Source: Strix aluco
Lineage: Eukaryota > Chordata > Aves > Strigiformes > Strigidae
Assembly (NCBI RefSeq): GCF_031877795.1
Contig: NC_133955.1
Coordinates: 3,968,001 to 4,032,000, forward strand
Direction of reading: 5' to 3'
Length of the DNA stretch: 64,000 nucleotides
The translations under genes and the position numbers were made by a program. This document shows positions 1 to 46,039 of this stretch, piece by piece (position 1 is the first letter of the stretch; the number at the start of each line of letters is the position of its first letter). Under the pieces are notes generated by a model. That model did not search any database and was not told where the DNA came from. It saw only the letters and a list, made by a program, of their open reading frames with translations.

Positions 1-9488
<9,488 letters not shown>

Positions 9489-9750
9489 CGCCCGGCGGGT
9501 GCGGGACTGCCACCCCCCCAGAGTACTGGAGTACGGGAGGGCTTCCGGGGTGAGAGCAGGACAGCGAGGCCTCCTGCGCTGGTAAAAAAAGGCTCTAGCG
9601 AGTTTCCTTCTCCGTTTTCAGCTGTTGCGAGCGTGAAGGGACATGTCTTTGGGCCCTCCTCTCTCCGCCTCCACATCGGCGGAGGTGAGGCATCAGATTT
9701 CCCGACACGCCTTGATCTTGTACAGGTGCCTCTGTGCCGGCAGCCGGGCA
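9489..9750 (-). promoter_or_regulatory. Probable MAPK13 5' UTR and CpG-rich promoter
   Basis: GC- and CpG-rich sequence lies directly upstream of the MAPK13 start codon and continues to about 10.35 kb. No TATA box is placed convincingly. The transcription start is inferred only from position. Confidence 0.5.
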
Positions 9751-11944
9751 GGCAGCCCCGCGGCAGGCAACGCCTCAGCCCCGGCTCGCGCTCTCCCACC
9801 GGGCCACCGGCCCAGAAATGTCCTCGTGGGGCTGGCAGGGGGGGTCTCATGAAAGCCCTGAACAAGCGAGTGAGTAAGGACTTGTCGAGCCGGGGAATCT
9901 GGGGGACAAGCCACAGCGCCTCGTCAGACACGCGGGGACATTCTTTGTTCCGGCTGATGGAGGACGGCTCCAGGCTCGTGACGAAGGACAGCAGGGCGTT
10001 ACAGCCGCGGAGGAGCACGAAGCGATGGCGGTTTTCTCCCAAGCCTGGTTTCCCGGCAGAGCGGGGACGCGGCCAGAGCGGGCTGAGGTTCTCCACCTTC
10101 GGCCAGGTGACTGCAGCAAGGAGGTTCAGGAACCGCCGTGAGATGGGACCATTCCGAGAAGTGTTGGTGCCCCAGGCTTTGCTGGGTCTGGTTTCATCTC
10201 CCACAGCAGGTCTAACCCCTTCTCGGGTCTTCCTGGCCAGCGCAGAGCCCAAGGTCACTGCCGCGCCCCCCGTGACAGGCCAGAGCAGCAAACCCAGCCC
10301 GCGGGAAGGTCCGGTCCCGGCAAGCAGAGAACACCTCGACATTTTGCTCCAACTCCACGAGGCTCAGGTGGCGCTCCCACACCGGAGGCTGGTGCATCCT
10401 ACAGACTTCCCAAAGGAAGTGACTAAGCCGCGCCTTACTGAGCCAGCCCAGCTGCTTACACCGTGCTGGACCCCGCCAGCCCTCAACCTGCCCACAGCCT
10501 CCGCTCCTTCCACACACATCACCCGCGTGGGTGCCCCTGCTCTGCGCACGCCTGCGCAGCGGGTCAGAGCCCCCCGATAAACGGGACTTACAGAAAAAGC
10601 ACCATCAGGGGTTTAGGAAAGATTCGTTTTACCTGCTTACAGGCAGCTGCTGCAACACTCATTAGCCTCAGCCCGTGTTCTTCAAAGAACAGGTCTGCTC
10701 TTTTATAAAACACAAACGAGGGACAAGGTGCTATGGCAGATTTTTTAACCTTGCACACACACACACGTGTGTAAATAAGCCCTGGCTACAGCAGGAGCAG
10801 AGTCAAGAAATAAACTGACAATCGGCTTGGTTCTATAAATACACCTGTGAGCAAGAGGTGTTACAGCAAAAACTCCTGGTACATAAGCAAACGTGTAACT
10901 CATTTGTTATTTCATGAGCACAACTCTTGCTCAACTACGCGCGCACACGCAGGTAATCAGTGCACAATTAGGGAGTTCTAATATCTAAGGCATGTCTTGG
11001 CTGTAGAAAGATGAATTAATTCAAGTGACCGATTCAAATCGAATAGGAAACCTTGAGTAATTGGATTTTGTCGGTGTAGTTTATTCTTTTCCCCAGCTCA
11101 ATTCTCACTGAGTTTAGTTTTGGGGTTTTTTTTTTTTTGCTAACCAGGACATATTGTAACCGAGCTCATTCTGCAATTGTGTACCTTGAGTTTTAGGCTT
11201 TTTTTTTTTTCTCCCCTCCCAGAAAACACTAAATGACAGGTCCTGTTTAGGCTTTTCTCCCCTCTGCTCTCAGTCTGCACCCAGGCAAGCAGAAGGTGAA
11301 AACAAGCAGGAGGGCAGCTTCCCTACAGCCGAGAGCACCCCCACGCTCTCCTCTGTCCTTACTCCCATGAGTAGCTCTGACGGGGAGCAGCTCCCTGGCC
11401 TGGACCAACGCACCCACCCTGGGTTATCCAGGCCTGGGAACTCGCACAGAACACTGCTCTGGTCAATCACTGCTCCGAGTGAACGGCACTGACACACAAC
11501 AGGCATTGGAAAATCTCCACTACGGGGAGCCACGATGCTCCTGCTCCCACAAACACCCTTCCACCACCAACTAGATGGCAGCTGAAGAGGAAAAAAAAAA
11601 AAAAATCACTTTTAAATAGCAAACACACACAAACCGGTACTACTGGGAAGGGTCCCAGGTCCGGGCAAGCAGCGAAACGCTGGTCTATTGTGTTGACTAA
11701 GCACTTCCCTACACTAAACAGAAAAATAAAGTATTTTTTTCTGTGTGCAGTGCTCGGGGTCAGACTCTAGGCTAGTTTGGTAGCAAAGAATCCACTTGGG
11801 ACAAATAGGGACACAAGCGCAGTGTCAGCAGACAGTCAGACAGACAGTGTGCGGCCTCGGCCCCCGCCCCAGGCAGGACACGACAGAGAAATTCACACCG
11901 TGCTAAAGGCAACCCTTTAGTGCAAGAGGTTTAGAAGTACCATC
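9751..11944. other. Intergenic stretch between MAPK14 3' end and MAPK13 promoter
   Basis: About 2.2 kb. The left half is GC-rich and carries long chance open frames on both strands. The right half is AT-richer, with a short CA/GT run near 10754-10770 and poly-T tracts near 11127 and 11200. No gene, conserved protein or mobile element was recognised. Confidence 0.6.
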
Positions 11945-14306
11945 AGCGCAGTAAATCTGAAAAATAGGTTTTATTTTTAACCAGTGGTATTGTGACATCT
12001 TATCTGGCATAACCAATTACAGCAAAATTCATGGATAGAAACAAAATAGCCGATCTCTTCTCCGAAGCGCGTCCTCGGGCTCAGCCTGCGGGCAGCTGAG
12101 CAGCCCCACGCCGGGGGCGGGCAGGGAGCACGGGGCCACGCGGGCTCCCGTCCCTACAGACTCCGAATGAAACATTCCCACTCACGCACAGACACACACA
12201 CCCACGCACACACGACATCTATATTTTTAAAAATCTTTAGCAATATTTCCGCATGAAATCACACTGTAGCATCTACACATAAAATGGCTGATAAAAATAA
12301 TCTTGCTGTAGGTTTACATAGTATATCTACATTTTCATCTGAATACCTGGACTGCTGGTCCAGCAGAAAAGGGAGGTTTTCTGTCTTGAATTTGTTGGGC
12401 TGAGGAGAGTTTTATCCCAGAGCATGAAATAGCTGCTCTCTTCATCTCACCCCAGACCTTTGTTAAGTGTTTGACCTGAAGAGATCACTGGAAAGTAGCC
12501 TAGGAAGAATCAATGGCTTTGTCATCCGTGTCCCATCCCTTTGTGCTGCCTCTTCAAACACAGGGTAAAAACACTACAAACGGTTCCTCTCCATCCCGTA
12601 GGTAACAAGAACACAAAATACTGCAAAAGCCTTTCTCCTCACATACACAGGTACGTTGTCCACACAGGATGCCTGCAACAAATAAATGTCTACAGACTTC
12701 TCCTCCACAAATCCTACAACCGGGCTCCTGAGCTCCCCAGGCACAGCTCTAGCACACAAACATGCTGAGAAACCTCCCTCCTGCCAGTCTCGAACTCTGG
12801 GTATTTCACTCACGCAGAGTCCTGTAAAATACAAAATATTTGAACCGTGTTTGCGTTCAAACATACTCCCTTTTCATGTTTCCTCAGGCAGAGATCAACC
12901 TGCTAAAAAACAGCCAAGCAGCTCTTATCTGAGAGGGTAAAAAAACCTCTACTAAATGTTAGTTTTATATATATATAAATATTTATATTTATAGATATAG
13001 ACAGTGAAAGGGAGATTGTGGTTTTATGCATGCTTATTTCTTTGCTTTGGATTCCAATACTTCTAAAAAAATTCTTTTCAGGAAATAACTTAAGTTCTGG
13101 CACAAGATGCCATAGTTGTTTCTTTAAAGAACATTTTTTACATTTGATCTCACAAGAAACCCTCCGTCCCGAGCTCTCCTTCTCCGAAACCAGAAGATCA
13201 GAACACAAAGAAAAAGGTGCACGTTTCTATGCCGTATATTTTATCCTGTCCTCGTCAAAGCCTCCAGAAGGGCAGGTATTTCACAAGGAGCTGCAGCACA
13301 AGAGGAAGGATGCTGTGATTTCACGGCACTGGCTGAGGTACTCGGTAAAAACAGTTCACTGACGATTTAACTGCCCCAGTGCCATCCCCAGAAAAGTAAC
13401 GACACAAATCAAGCAGCTCTACATGCACATACAGCTACGACATGCAAAAACACCCCACCTTTTAAGGAACAACATACACAAACGTGTGGCTAGCAAGAAT
13501 CTTCTCCAGCCTCTGTCTCCTGGGAGCTAACGCTGGGAAGCCTCAGAACGAGAGGAGGGGAAAAGGGAGAAGTACAGGAATACCCAATGCAGGGGTAGAG
13601 GCTGTTGCCTCAGAAAGTTATTTCCTGATTACATCGAGTTCATGCCTGGCTATCCGGGAGCCTTCACCCCTGAAAAAACAGTGGGTCAGAGATTTCCACT
13701 CCAGACTTCCTTTCCCCTCTCTCCCCATTCATTTAAGGCACAAACATATTTACAATTTCAAACGAAACCTTTTCACGTTCCAAGAATCAGAAGGCCTGGA
13801 TGTTCCGCTGTACCAGGAAGATCTGGACGTAAATGAGCCATCTGGGATTGAACAAGGACATCCCTCAACCCCACCTTCAGTCTTGAAGAGAACAGAGGAC
13901 TCTCTAAGCCTATAAACCAACTTCCATTCTTCTGAGGTTACTTAATTGTAGAAGAATTGATAAACGGCAATGATTGTAACCCAACTGTAAAGGTCAGCTT
14001 CCCCACCTTGCCCCAGCAGTGCGAACTGGTTGAGCACTGCTACTCTGGAAGGACTGGAGAGAGTCAGAACAGGTCCTCCGAGCTTGCCCCAGGCTGTACA
14101 CAGAATACAAGAGAGCATGCAGCATGTTTACATAGACTCAGCTTTCTTCCCCCCGCCCCCCCCCCCCCTCCCCAATTCAACACACACAAAACCCCTCCAC
14201 CAAGGAGAATATTGTTGTGACGAGGCACTTGAACGATAATCGGAGAGTCCCTATGAAAAGGCCTTCCCCTCACAGTGAAGTGGGACAAACAGAAGAGAGC
14301 AGCTTC
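11945..14306 (-). other. MAPK14: MAPK14 3' UTR (inferred)
   Basis: This is non-coding sequence downstream of the stop codon. The far end is set by an AATAAA (minus strand) at 11970-11975 and agrees with a UTR of over 2 kb in human MAPK14. It contains a dense G-run in the mRNA sense (14149-14173), an AU-rich patch (12955-13005) and a CA-rich patch near 12187-12212. Length is inference, not observed directly. Confidence 0.55.
11970..11975 (-). terminator. MAPK14: Candidate MAPK14 polyadenylation signal AATAAA
   Basis: A perfect AATAAA lies on the minus strand about 2.3 kb after the stop codon. Cleavage would be expected 10-30 bases further on, near 11945-11960. Confidence 0.5.
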
Positions 14307-38348
<24,042 letters not shown>

Positions 38349-38683
38349 TCAGGGGGCGGGCGCGGTGGGCGCCGGGGCCCCTGTCACTGCCTTCCCCCCC
38401 CCCACCTTCCCTCCCGCGGATCGCGGGATAAACCCCCGTGAGAGGTGAGGGGAGGTGAAGCGAGGCGCGGCGGGGACGGTCCCACCGGCGGCGGAGGGGC
38501 TGGCGGGCGGGGCGGCCGTGTGGGGACACACTCCCGGCGCAGGTAGGACGGCGCCACAGCCGCTGCCCCCGCCCCGCTCCGAGCGGCACAGCCCGGGCTG
38601 GGCCGGGGCAATGGCCGCCCCCCCCTCCCTCACACACCCCCCCACCTCCGCCCCGGCGGAGCCCAATGGCTCCTCGCGGCCGC

Positions 38684-38693
38684 TCTCGCGAGA
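38684..38693. promoter_or_regulatory. TCTCGCGAGA palindrome, copy 1
   Basis: A perfect 10-bp palindrome (12 bp with flanking C/G). This is the known core-promoter element often called M8 or the CGCG element, found in TATA-less housekeeping promoters. Confidence 0.8.
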
Positions 38694-38744
38694 GTTGAGG
38701 CGCCGAGGGCTGAGATGACCCAATATGGAACCAGCTCGCCGGCC

Positions 38745-38754
38745 TCTCGCGAGA
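38745..38754. promoter_or_regulatory. TCTCGCGAGA palindrome, copy 2
   Basis: A second perfect copy lies 61 bp from the first, centre to centre, again extended to CTCTCGCGAGAG. Confidence 0.8.
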
Positions 38755-38937
38755 GCGGCCCCGCGGGGACGGGGCGGAGCCTCGGGGGCGCCTCAGGGCT
38801 GGAGGGTCCCGCTCCAAACCACCTGCGGGCTAAAGCAGCTGAAATTGGGGAATTGTTGCCCTTCTTTCGCCTTTTCATGAGTCCTGCTTGGTTTTCCTGC
38901 GCGGTCCCCCTTAGGGTGTGCTTAAAGTAAAAAAGAA

Positions 38938-39388
38938 AGTGTGTCCAGAGAGGGGCAACGGAGCTGGTGCAGGGTCTGGAGCACAGGTCTGATGGGGAGC
39001 GGCTGAGGGAACTGGGGGGGTTTAGTCTGGAGAAGAGGAGGCTGAGGGGAGACCTCATGGCCCTCTGCAACTCCCTGAAAGGAGGGTGCAGAGAGGGGGG
39101 AGGAGTCTCTTGAGCCAAGGAACCAGCGCCAGGACAAGAGGGAATGGCCTCAAGCTGCGCCAGGGCAGGGTCAGACTGGCTCTTAGGAAGGATTTCTTTG
39201 CAGAAGGGGTTGTTGGGCGTTGGAATGGGCTGCCCAGGGCAGGGGGGGAGTCCCCATCCCTGGAGGGGTTGAAGAGTCGGGTTGACCCAGCGCTGAGGGA
39301 TCTGGTGGAGTTGGGAACGGTCAGGGTGAGGTTCATGGTTGGACTGGAGGAGCTTCAAGGGTTTTTCCAACCCAGATGGTTCTGCGAA
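38938..39388 (+). mobile_element. CR1 LINE, truncated 3' end (copy A)
   Basis: The sequence matches the known bird CR1 3' region: gtccagagaggggcaacgga at the start, then the stretch around tttagtctggagaagaggag and the ending tttttccaaccc. It is 5'-truncated and non-coding here. It shares a 139-bp identical stretch with copy B (39201-39339 equals 62187-62325). Confidence 0.88.
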
Positions 39389-42300
39389 AAGGAAAATAGA
39401 TGAAAAAACTTGCCTGAGGCAGCACTTCTGCAGGCCCAGGGTCACCAGTAACAGCCTGACACGGTGTATCTGGGGGTAACCAAAGCTTCTGAAGCCTTAC
39501 AAGCCAGTATTAACTGCGCTTGTAAACTTCCTAAGGACAGTCTGTTCCCTAAATGGCTTCAAGCCAGGAGCGATGGTGAGAGCGAAGCCCAGATTTCCCA
39601 GTGTCCTGATCCTTCTGTGTGTGTTTGGAGAATAAACTATTTCTCAATACCGTAACAGGCCTTGCAGTATCAAGGATACGTATGTGCTTGCTTTCAAGTG
39701 CGTGCCTAAGACTCAGTGAAGTTATTAAGTGCTGCAGGTTGAGCACATTTTGGAGTGGAGCTCACAGTGTCTTCACCAGGTAGTAAGTACAGAATGTCAC
39801 AGCAAGTAAATAGCGTTAGGGATTTGTGTTCAAGGCCGCTTAGGTTTTGATCTCAAGCTTGAGGAAGATGAGTCTTGTTAGCAGTACTGTGCAAGACAGA
39901 CATGTTCTGAATGGGATATGGAAGCCTGCTTTTAAAACATCTGGCTTCCCATGTCAAAACCCTTCTCTTTCTCTACACAGAGTAAGATTTGAGTAGGACC
40001 CTGTCCTCTGTGGCTGTGAGTCATTGAAGTCCAAATAAGAGGAGGGAACAGCTGAAAGTTACCATTGCTTGCATCTAAAAAGTAACTACTTGACGTGCTG
40101 GGGTTTTGAATGCCTTTAATTTGCAAACTCTAGCTGCTTGTTAGTTTTGCTTGTTGTGTCACCTTGCCTTGAAAAGAGGTGATGGTGCTCACAGGTGTTA
40201 GAAACAGCTAAGGCTTCAAAAGCTTGTACTGGGTATGAAAAGCTAATGACCAAAATGGCTCTGAAGGTCATCTGTGGAAGACCTTGATTTATCTCCTCCT
40301 TAAAAAAAGGGAGAAACTGTGCCCTAGGGATGGAGTGTGTTTGAGACTTGCCTGCTACTAGCTCTCTCTGGTTTAGAATGACTGGGATGCGTGTGCGTGT
40401 TGGTAGGTAATGTCTCACAAGACAGTAAATACTGTGCTGGAGTCCCTGATGCTGTATCAGAAGTAGCAGATCTCAGTGATGCAAAACACTAGACTGGCAC
40501 AAACTGATCGTGATGGTTCAGGAAATGAAATATGAGGAGAAAACTTAATCCCAATTAATTTTTTGCAGGTTTTGGTATTTTAAACTTAAATTGCATTCTG
40601 ATTAGGTTCTCCACTGCTCATTTGCAACTTTTTTATAGTTCCTCTTTTCTTTGTTCTGCCCATAGCAAAAAAAAAAAATCTTACTGCATGTCACCACCCT
40701 TCTTACATGTACTTTCACTTGGTAGCTCTGGATTTGATTTTTTTTTTTTTTTTTGCCTCAGATGTCAGTATGAGAACTTTGCCTTAGCTCTGCTCTTCCA
40801 CTGGACCTTTACTTAGTATTTACTTTGAGAACTCATATCTCACTTACTCTGAGTGATAGTGATTGAATTCAGATCTCCTTCCTGATATTAAAATTCTGAG
40901 GAACGAGAGTCAGACATTTTGGGGATTTGAAAACCTGAATGGTATCAGATACCAATTTTATACAGCAAGTTGTGGCATTTGTACAGCCTCCGATGTAGCT
41001 CCTCTCTGCATGATTCAAACTAAGCCTTTTTCCTCCAGGATTGGAAACAAGGAGAATTCAAACTGTTTCCTCAGCTGTGGCAGGTTTATGAAGAAGGACT
41101 GCATTTAGTTCCCTAAACACCAGCCTGCTTTTAGGATCACAAAATGGAGGGGATCCAGGCTGGTCTTTCCTACAGAGTAGGAACAAGGCAAGTTCCAGAA
41201 GGACCCAGTGTTCCTGCAACTGATTTGGCAGTTGATTTGTTTGATCCTAAGAGCAGCATGTCTTTTATGGATTTCATTCTCCAGAGCCTTGCTTATCCCC
41301 AGTGTAACTACTGGCTTCACAGGAGTGATGTTGGGATGGACTGATCACGTATCATATGTTTTGTTTTGGTTTTAGTAGATACTTCTGTGACTGTGTTTGT
41401 TTCTTCCAGTGAGAAAGAGAGTGTTCATCGTGGTCTCCAGCATTTGCTGTTCCTTTGTTTTTGACTGACTGTAGTCAAAAGGAAAATATGGTGCTCCACA
41501 ATGATACTGTTGGAATTACAGGCAACCAGCAGCTTACACGGTCCAAAGAGAAATGCAGACTGAGGAGCACTTCCAGGCATATTTTGAAAGAAAACTGTCC
41601 TCCACCTTGGGTGGAGAACCACAGATCCACCAAGAGAACAGACAGCTACAATACAGGTGAGTTCTATGCCAGGAATTTATCAGGTGTAAAGAAACTAAGG
41701 AGACTCTTCAAGCCCGTGTAAAAAAAAAAGTGCTAACTCTTCCACAGCTGGTAATTAAAATGCTGATCTGCACTGATTGGTAACCAAAGCAGAACACCCA
41801 GTTACAACAACTCACCTGAAGTGTGCAAGGTCAGTGCAGCACTGCACTATCAAAGTTGCTGTTTGCAATCTGCAGAAGTGTCTGTTCACTTCAGGACTAT
41901 GAGCGTGTGAGGGATATATGCCCTGTAACGAGAAACTGTCAATAGTTGTAGTTCCCTTCAGAGCCTCCCTCAGCCCAGCTGTCAGACACAGGCTTTCATT
42001 TGCTTTTTTCTGATTTGTGCCTTTTGCTACTTTTATTTCTTAAATTTCAAGAGCCTTTTTCTGTTCCCTCTTAGCTGAGGACGTGGGAAGTTGCACAATG
42101 GTGTGACCAAACTGCCTTGGCATTATTTTGGAGCTATGTTCCGACGTTCTTTGAGGAGAATGGGTGAGGCTAGGGTAGTGATAAGGCATTAATGCTTCCA
42201 CAGCCTCATTTTCCCATGTGCCAGAATTATCTTTTGGGCCTTATACTAAGAGTAGAAGCATGTCTCCTGCCAGAGGAGCCCTGCAGGCACACCAGAAGGC

Positions 42301-44152
42301 AGTCTTTTTTGGCAGTAGGATGACTTCTGGTGTCCTTCCAGCAAGGCAAATATAATAAAAAATAGGAAGCCAGTTCATCAGCTCCCCTTTTAGTTTTGTT
42401 TGACTTATGAATATCTCCGTTTTCTTTCTGAATCTCTTTTTGGATCTGGAGTGGACTGTCAATGGTCATGGCCGTGTCTACTCTACAAAGGTCTCCTAAA
42501 AAAGTAAATACGAAATCTCTGATTCATAATTTATCTGGGCTTTGTTTCAGCATGTATACTGAATGTCTACTGAAACTTAAACTCTTGTTTTGAGACCATG
42601 GCAGGACTTGAGACTCAAGTCTAGCTATGGGTGAGGTTCCACAAGGTGTGGTGAGCTAATCTAACAGCTTGCTGCTGCCAGAAGAGACAGGACCACACAG
42701 GGAAAGGAAAGGAGGGGAGCCAGACCTCTCTCTTTCTGTTTAACTACCTCTTACATCAGCTCAGCTATGTGTGGGACTGCAGCCTAAAACTATAGGTCAT
42801 GTCTAACTTACGCTGCTCTAAAGTAATTTCCTGGTGATAAGTGAAGGCAAGTGGAGCCATATTTGCTATTTGAGTTGCTATTGTGTTTTCTAGTTTTCAT
42901 TCACCATGAAGACCTGTCATCAAGATTAATTTCTGTAATAGTGAGATCCTTTAGATTGTGCAATAGCCTCTGTTCCAGCGCTGTCTTTTTATATATTAAA
43001 AGAAAATAAAATGTAAGAAGGGGATTGGATGAAGTTCTGGAGTCAGCAAAACAAAATTACTTGATGGAAAGGGTTGAATTGTGTGTAATTATGACATGTG
43101 ATCTAGAGTTAACAGTCTGTCCACCCAGAAACACCTGGTGCAATAAAATAAGTCTTGCCCAGAGATCAAAGGGAGAATTTTGCTGTAAAGTCATAGCTAA
43201 TATTATTGGAAACTTTATTATTGCACTTGATGCTTAATAATATCTCTTTATTTCCTCCCCCAACTCACCATTTAAGAACCATCTCGGCCTTGATTCCTCA
43301 TACTCTTTTCTCTGTTTCTTTTCCACTTCCCTATCTCATGTTTTCTCTCTTCCCCATTTTTTTCCACTTGACAGCCCAGTGTGTAATCACCTGGGACAAT
43401 AAAATGATGGAAGGGGACTCAGCTCTGTGATGTTAACTGGGGTCAGTTCCCACAGCCACTGTTCAGGGCTGCCAGAAGCCTCGGGTAGACACTACATCAC
43501 TTACATTTGGTTTGTAAGTAGAAAATCACCAACTTTGCCAGGGGATTAAAAAGGGGAAGAAGGAGCACAGGGCCGTGGGGTTAGTCAGAGTTTACCTACT
43601 GGAAATTCTGATTCAAAAACATACACGCAAAATAAATCATGTGGGTCAAGTCCTGCTTGCATCCCCTTATTAAATAACGTAATACAGGAAACATTTGACT
43701 GTTTTGCGGGAAGTGGGATAGGTTTGTCTATTTTTCCCCCCCCAGATGTAGTGTGTGTTTGTTTTTCTTCTAGATCAGAATAGGAGGAATCAAAATACCA
43801 TCTCCTATTTGTCTGCGGTGTTAATGAGGTCAAGTAATTGATGCATTCAGCGCTCTGGGCTCGGTCGCTGACAGGCTATCATGTGAATGGCACACAGAGT
43901 ATTTGTGATTCATCTGAATGGAATGCAAAGGCACGGGGGGGGTGGGGGGGTGGGGGGGGGTGCCTGTGTAGGATTCATGTTATGTGCCAGCTGGATCTGC
44001 AGCAGGCTAACCATCGCCTGTGCGTGGTACGTGGTGCCTGCAGAGAGCTGACCGGAGCAGTGTGGCTTTGCTGCCTGCAGAGCATGAGGCCGCTGCAGAG
44101 ATGGAGACTGTAAAAGGCATTGTGTATAGCTCAGCTATCTGATTCTTTTCAG
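39389..44152. other. Stretch between CR1 copy A and first recognised SLC26A8 exon
   Basis: About 4.8 kb of mixed sequence. It should contain the 5' UTR and N-terminal exon(s) of SLC26A8 if they persist, but none could be assigned. A G-rich tract lies at 43935-43961. A weak candidate exon (41488-41656) is discussed under findings. Confidence 0.5.
43935..43961. repeat. G-rich tract with quadruplex potential
   Basis: Three or more runs of 7-10 G separated by single T bases, about 190 bases before the first recognised SLC26A8 exon. Confidence 0.85.
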
Positions 44153-44291
44153 CTTCTCCTGGGGAGGTTTGGAAAGATCATAATCAAGATGTTCCCTGTC
44201 CTGAACTGGCTGTTTTTATATCAGTTCAGAGAATGGATCTTGAGGGGTCTACATGCAGGCCTAAGTGTTGGGATGTTTCAGATTCCTCAAG
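44153..44291 (+). pseudogene. SLC26A8: SLC26A8 exon: N-terminal end of transport core, open
   Basis: The exon encodes KMFPVLNWLFLYQFREWIL and on to GLSVGMFQIPQ, the first SLC26 signature region. It is intact, with acceptor TTTTCAG and donor GTAGGC. Confidence 0.88.
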
Positions 44292-44857
44292 GTAGGCAGA
44301 GAGAAAAAAACACTCCAGCTTCCTTTTGTATATCATGGTTTTCATCATCTATCTCCTGTGTGTGTTTCTGTTCTTTCTAATGTCATCAGGTTATGCGAGA
44401 ACTTTAACCTTGGAAGTTCCTTAAATCATTAACCTATTTATTTGCATATTTGCAGAACTTCTTTTCTATAATAAGATGTTACATGGTATAATTTCAAGGA
44501 CAGGACACTACTCAAAATGTAAACTAATATCAGCATTTTCCTATATTGCAAACAAAATAACATGGGCTTTAAAATCCACCTTGCAAAATCAGGTCTGTTA
44601 GATACTCACATGCATAGCCACCCTGCTAATAGGTTGCCTAAATGAAGAGTAGTTCTGGTTTGTTGTCTAATTTCCAGTTAGCAAGGGCCTGTTGTTGTAA
44701 AACAGCATTGGCTTTTGGCCTGGCTTTATCAGGTCCTGAATGGGGATTTTCATAAAGGTTGTCAGGTTTTCATCAGCAAAATTTTACTTAAAAATAGTAA
44801 TCAAAGATAGAGAGCCTTCCCAGTCCGCTTGATTTTAGGAACATTTTTGCTTTCCAG

Positions 44858-44974
44858 GGCTTTTAGGAGTTTGGCTGACCAGGTTACCTCTGCCAAATAT
44901 CAATGGCTTCCTTTCTGCATTCTGCTGCTCGATAACATATGTTATATTTGGGACTTCACATCATATCTCAATTG
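44858..44974 (+). pseudogene. SLC26A8: SLC26A8 exon: early transmembrane segments, open
   Basis: The exon encodes LLGVWLTRLPLPNINGFLSA and then FCCSITYVIFGTSHHISI. It is intact, 117 bp, and phases fit both neighbours. Confidence 0.88.
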
Positions 44975-45863
44975 GTGAGGTTTATTTTGTACTGTGAAAT
45001 GTTTCTGCAGGATTTAGAGATTATTCAGTGCTGCTTCAAAAAACTGGCAAGATGTCCTACCTATTTCATCTAATAGGCAGATATTACTTAGGTGAGAATC
45101 CAGACCCCCACGTTCTCAGTTCGTTGTTGTTCCACTTCTGCTGCTGATCCATGGTGAGAATTTCACCAAGTCAGTCAAGTTTCAGGTGCTTTGAACCCCC
45201 CGAGGATGGGAGCCAGCACGGCTCCTGTGTGACAGACACCAGTGCAAAGGAGAGGCTGGAGTGTCATGGAGGCGTCTCCTACGTAAAGGACCAGTGCAAG
45301 CTGCTTCACATTCACCTCCAGGATCTTACTGTGAATTATGATTTGGCTCCTGGTCTTCTCCATGCAGTTTCCATGACTGAACTGGTGATGGGTTTATGTT
45401 CTTAATGTGTTCAGCAGCTGCCTTATTAAAATGCTGTTTACATGTGAGAAGGCCCTTCACATTATCATAATGAGTGGGTATGTGGAGCTCTGGCCTCTTA
45501 GGTAAATTGGCAGTTCTTTCCCTGACTGTGTTTTTCAGCCTTTCTGGCAGCTCATTGCAATGCATCCATTTTTTGTGCTTTACATTAAAATCTTTTTGTT
45601 GTGCATCTGCCGAACTGAAGACTTCACTCGTAAAATAGTAGGAATATGAAATTTTCAGACAAGACTTTGAAAACTTTAGGTACTTACTCAGAAACAGTAA
45701 AAATGAATTATATATGTGGATTGTTAATATGAATGAAAATAGACTGTCTCATACTGCACAGACTGATGGTGGGGGGAAGAGATGGATGTGTGGTTTTAAG
45801 ACACGACTTTGTTGCAACATCTCATGCAGTTTCATTTTCTGTTCTCTGTTCTGTTGGTTCCAG

Positions 45864-46039
45864 GCTCATTCAGCATCCTAAATATGGTGGTGATAGACAT
45901 TCTGAAGACTCTTACTTTGAACCAAACATTTTCCACTAATGGTTCACTGGACAATTTCTCAGACCCTACACTTAGGAAAGGGTACATGGAGGCCTTGACG
46001 CTTACCGCCTCAATAACATTTTTGACTGGCATCATTCAG
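45864..46039 (+). pseudogene. SLC26A8: SLC26A8 exon: extracellular loop with N-glycosylation sites, open
   Basis: The exon starts (G)SFSILNMVVIDILKTL and ends TASITFLTGIIQ. Three NxT/S sequons (NQT, NGS, NFS) lie between, as expected for an outside loop. It is 176 bp and intact. Confidence 0.88.

Noticed and set aside
38630-39445. Minus-strand 271-codon frame
   Set aside because: It reads through the promoter island and the antisense of CR1 copy A. The CR1 part repeats in the frame at 62065-62322, showing it is repeat-derived.
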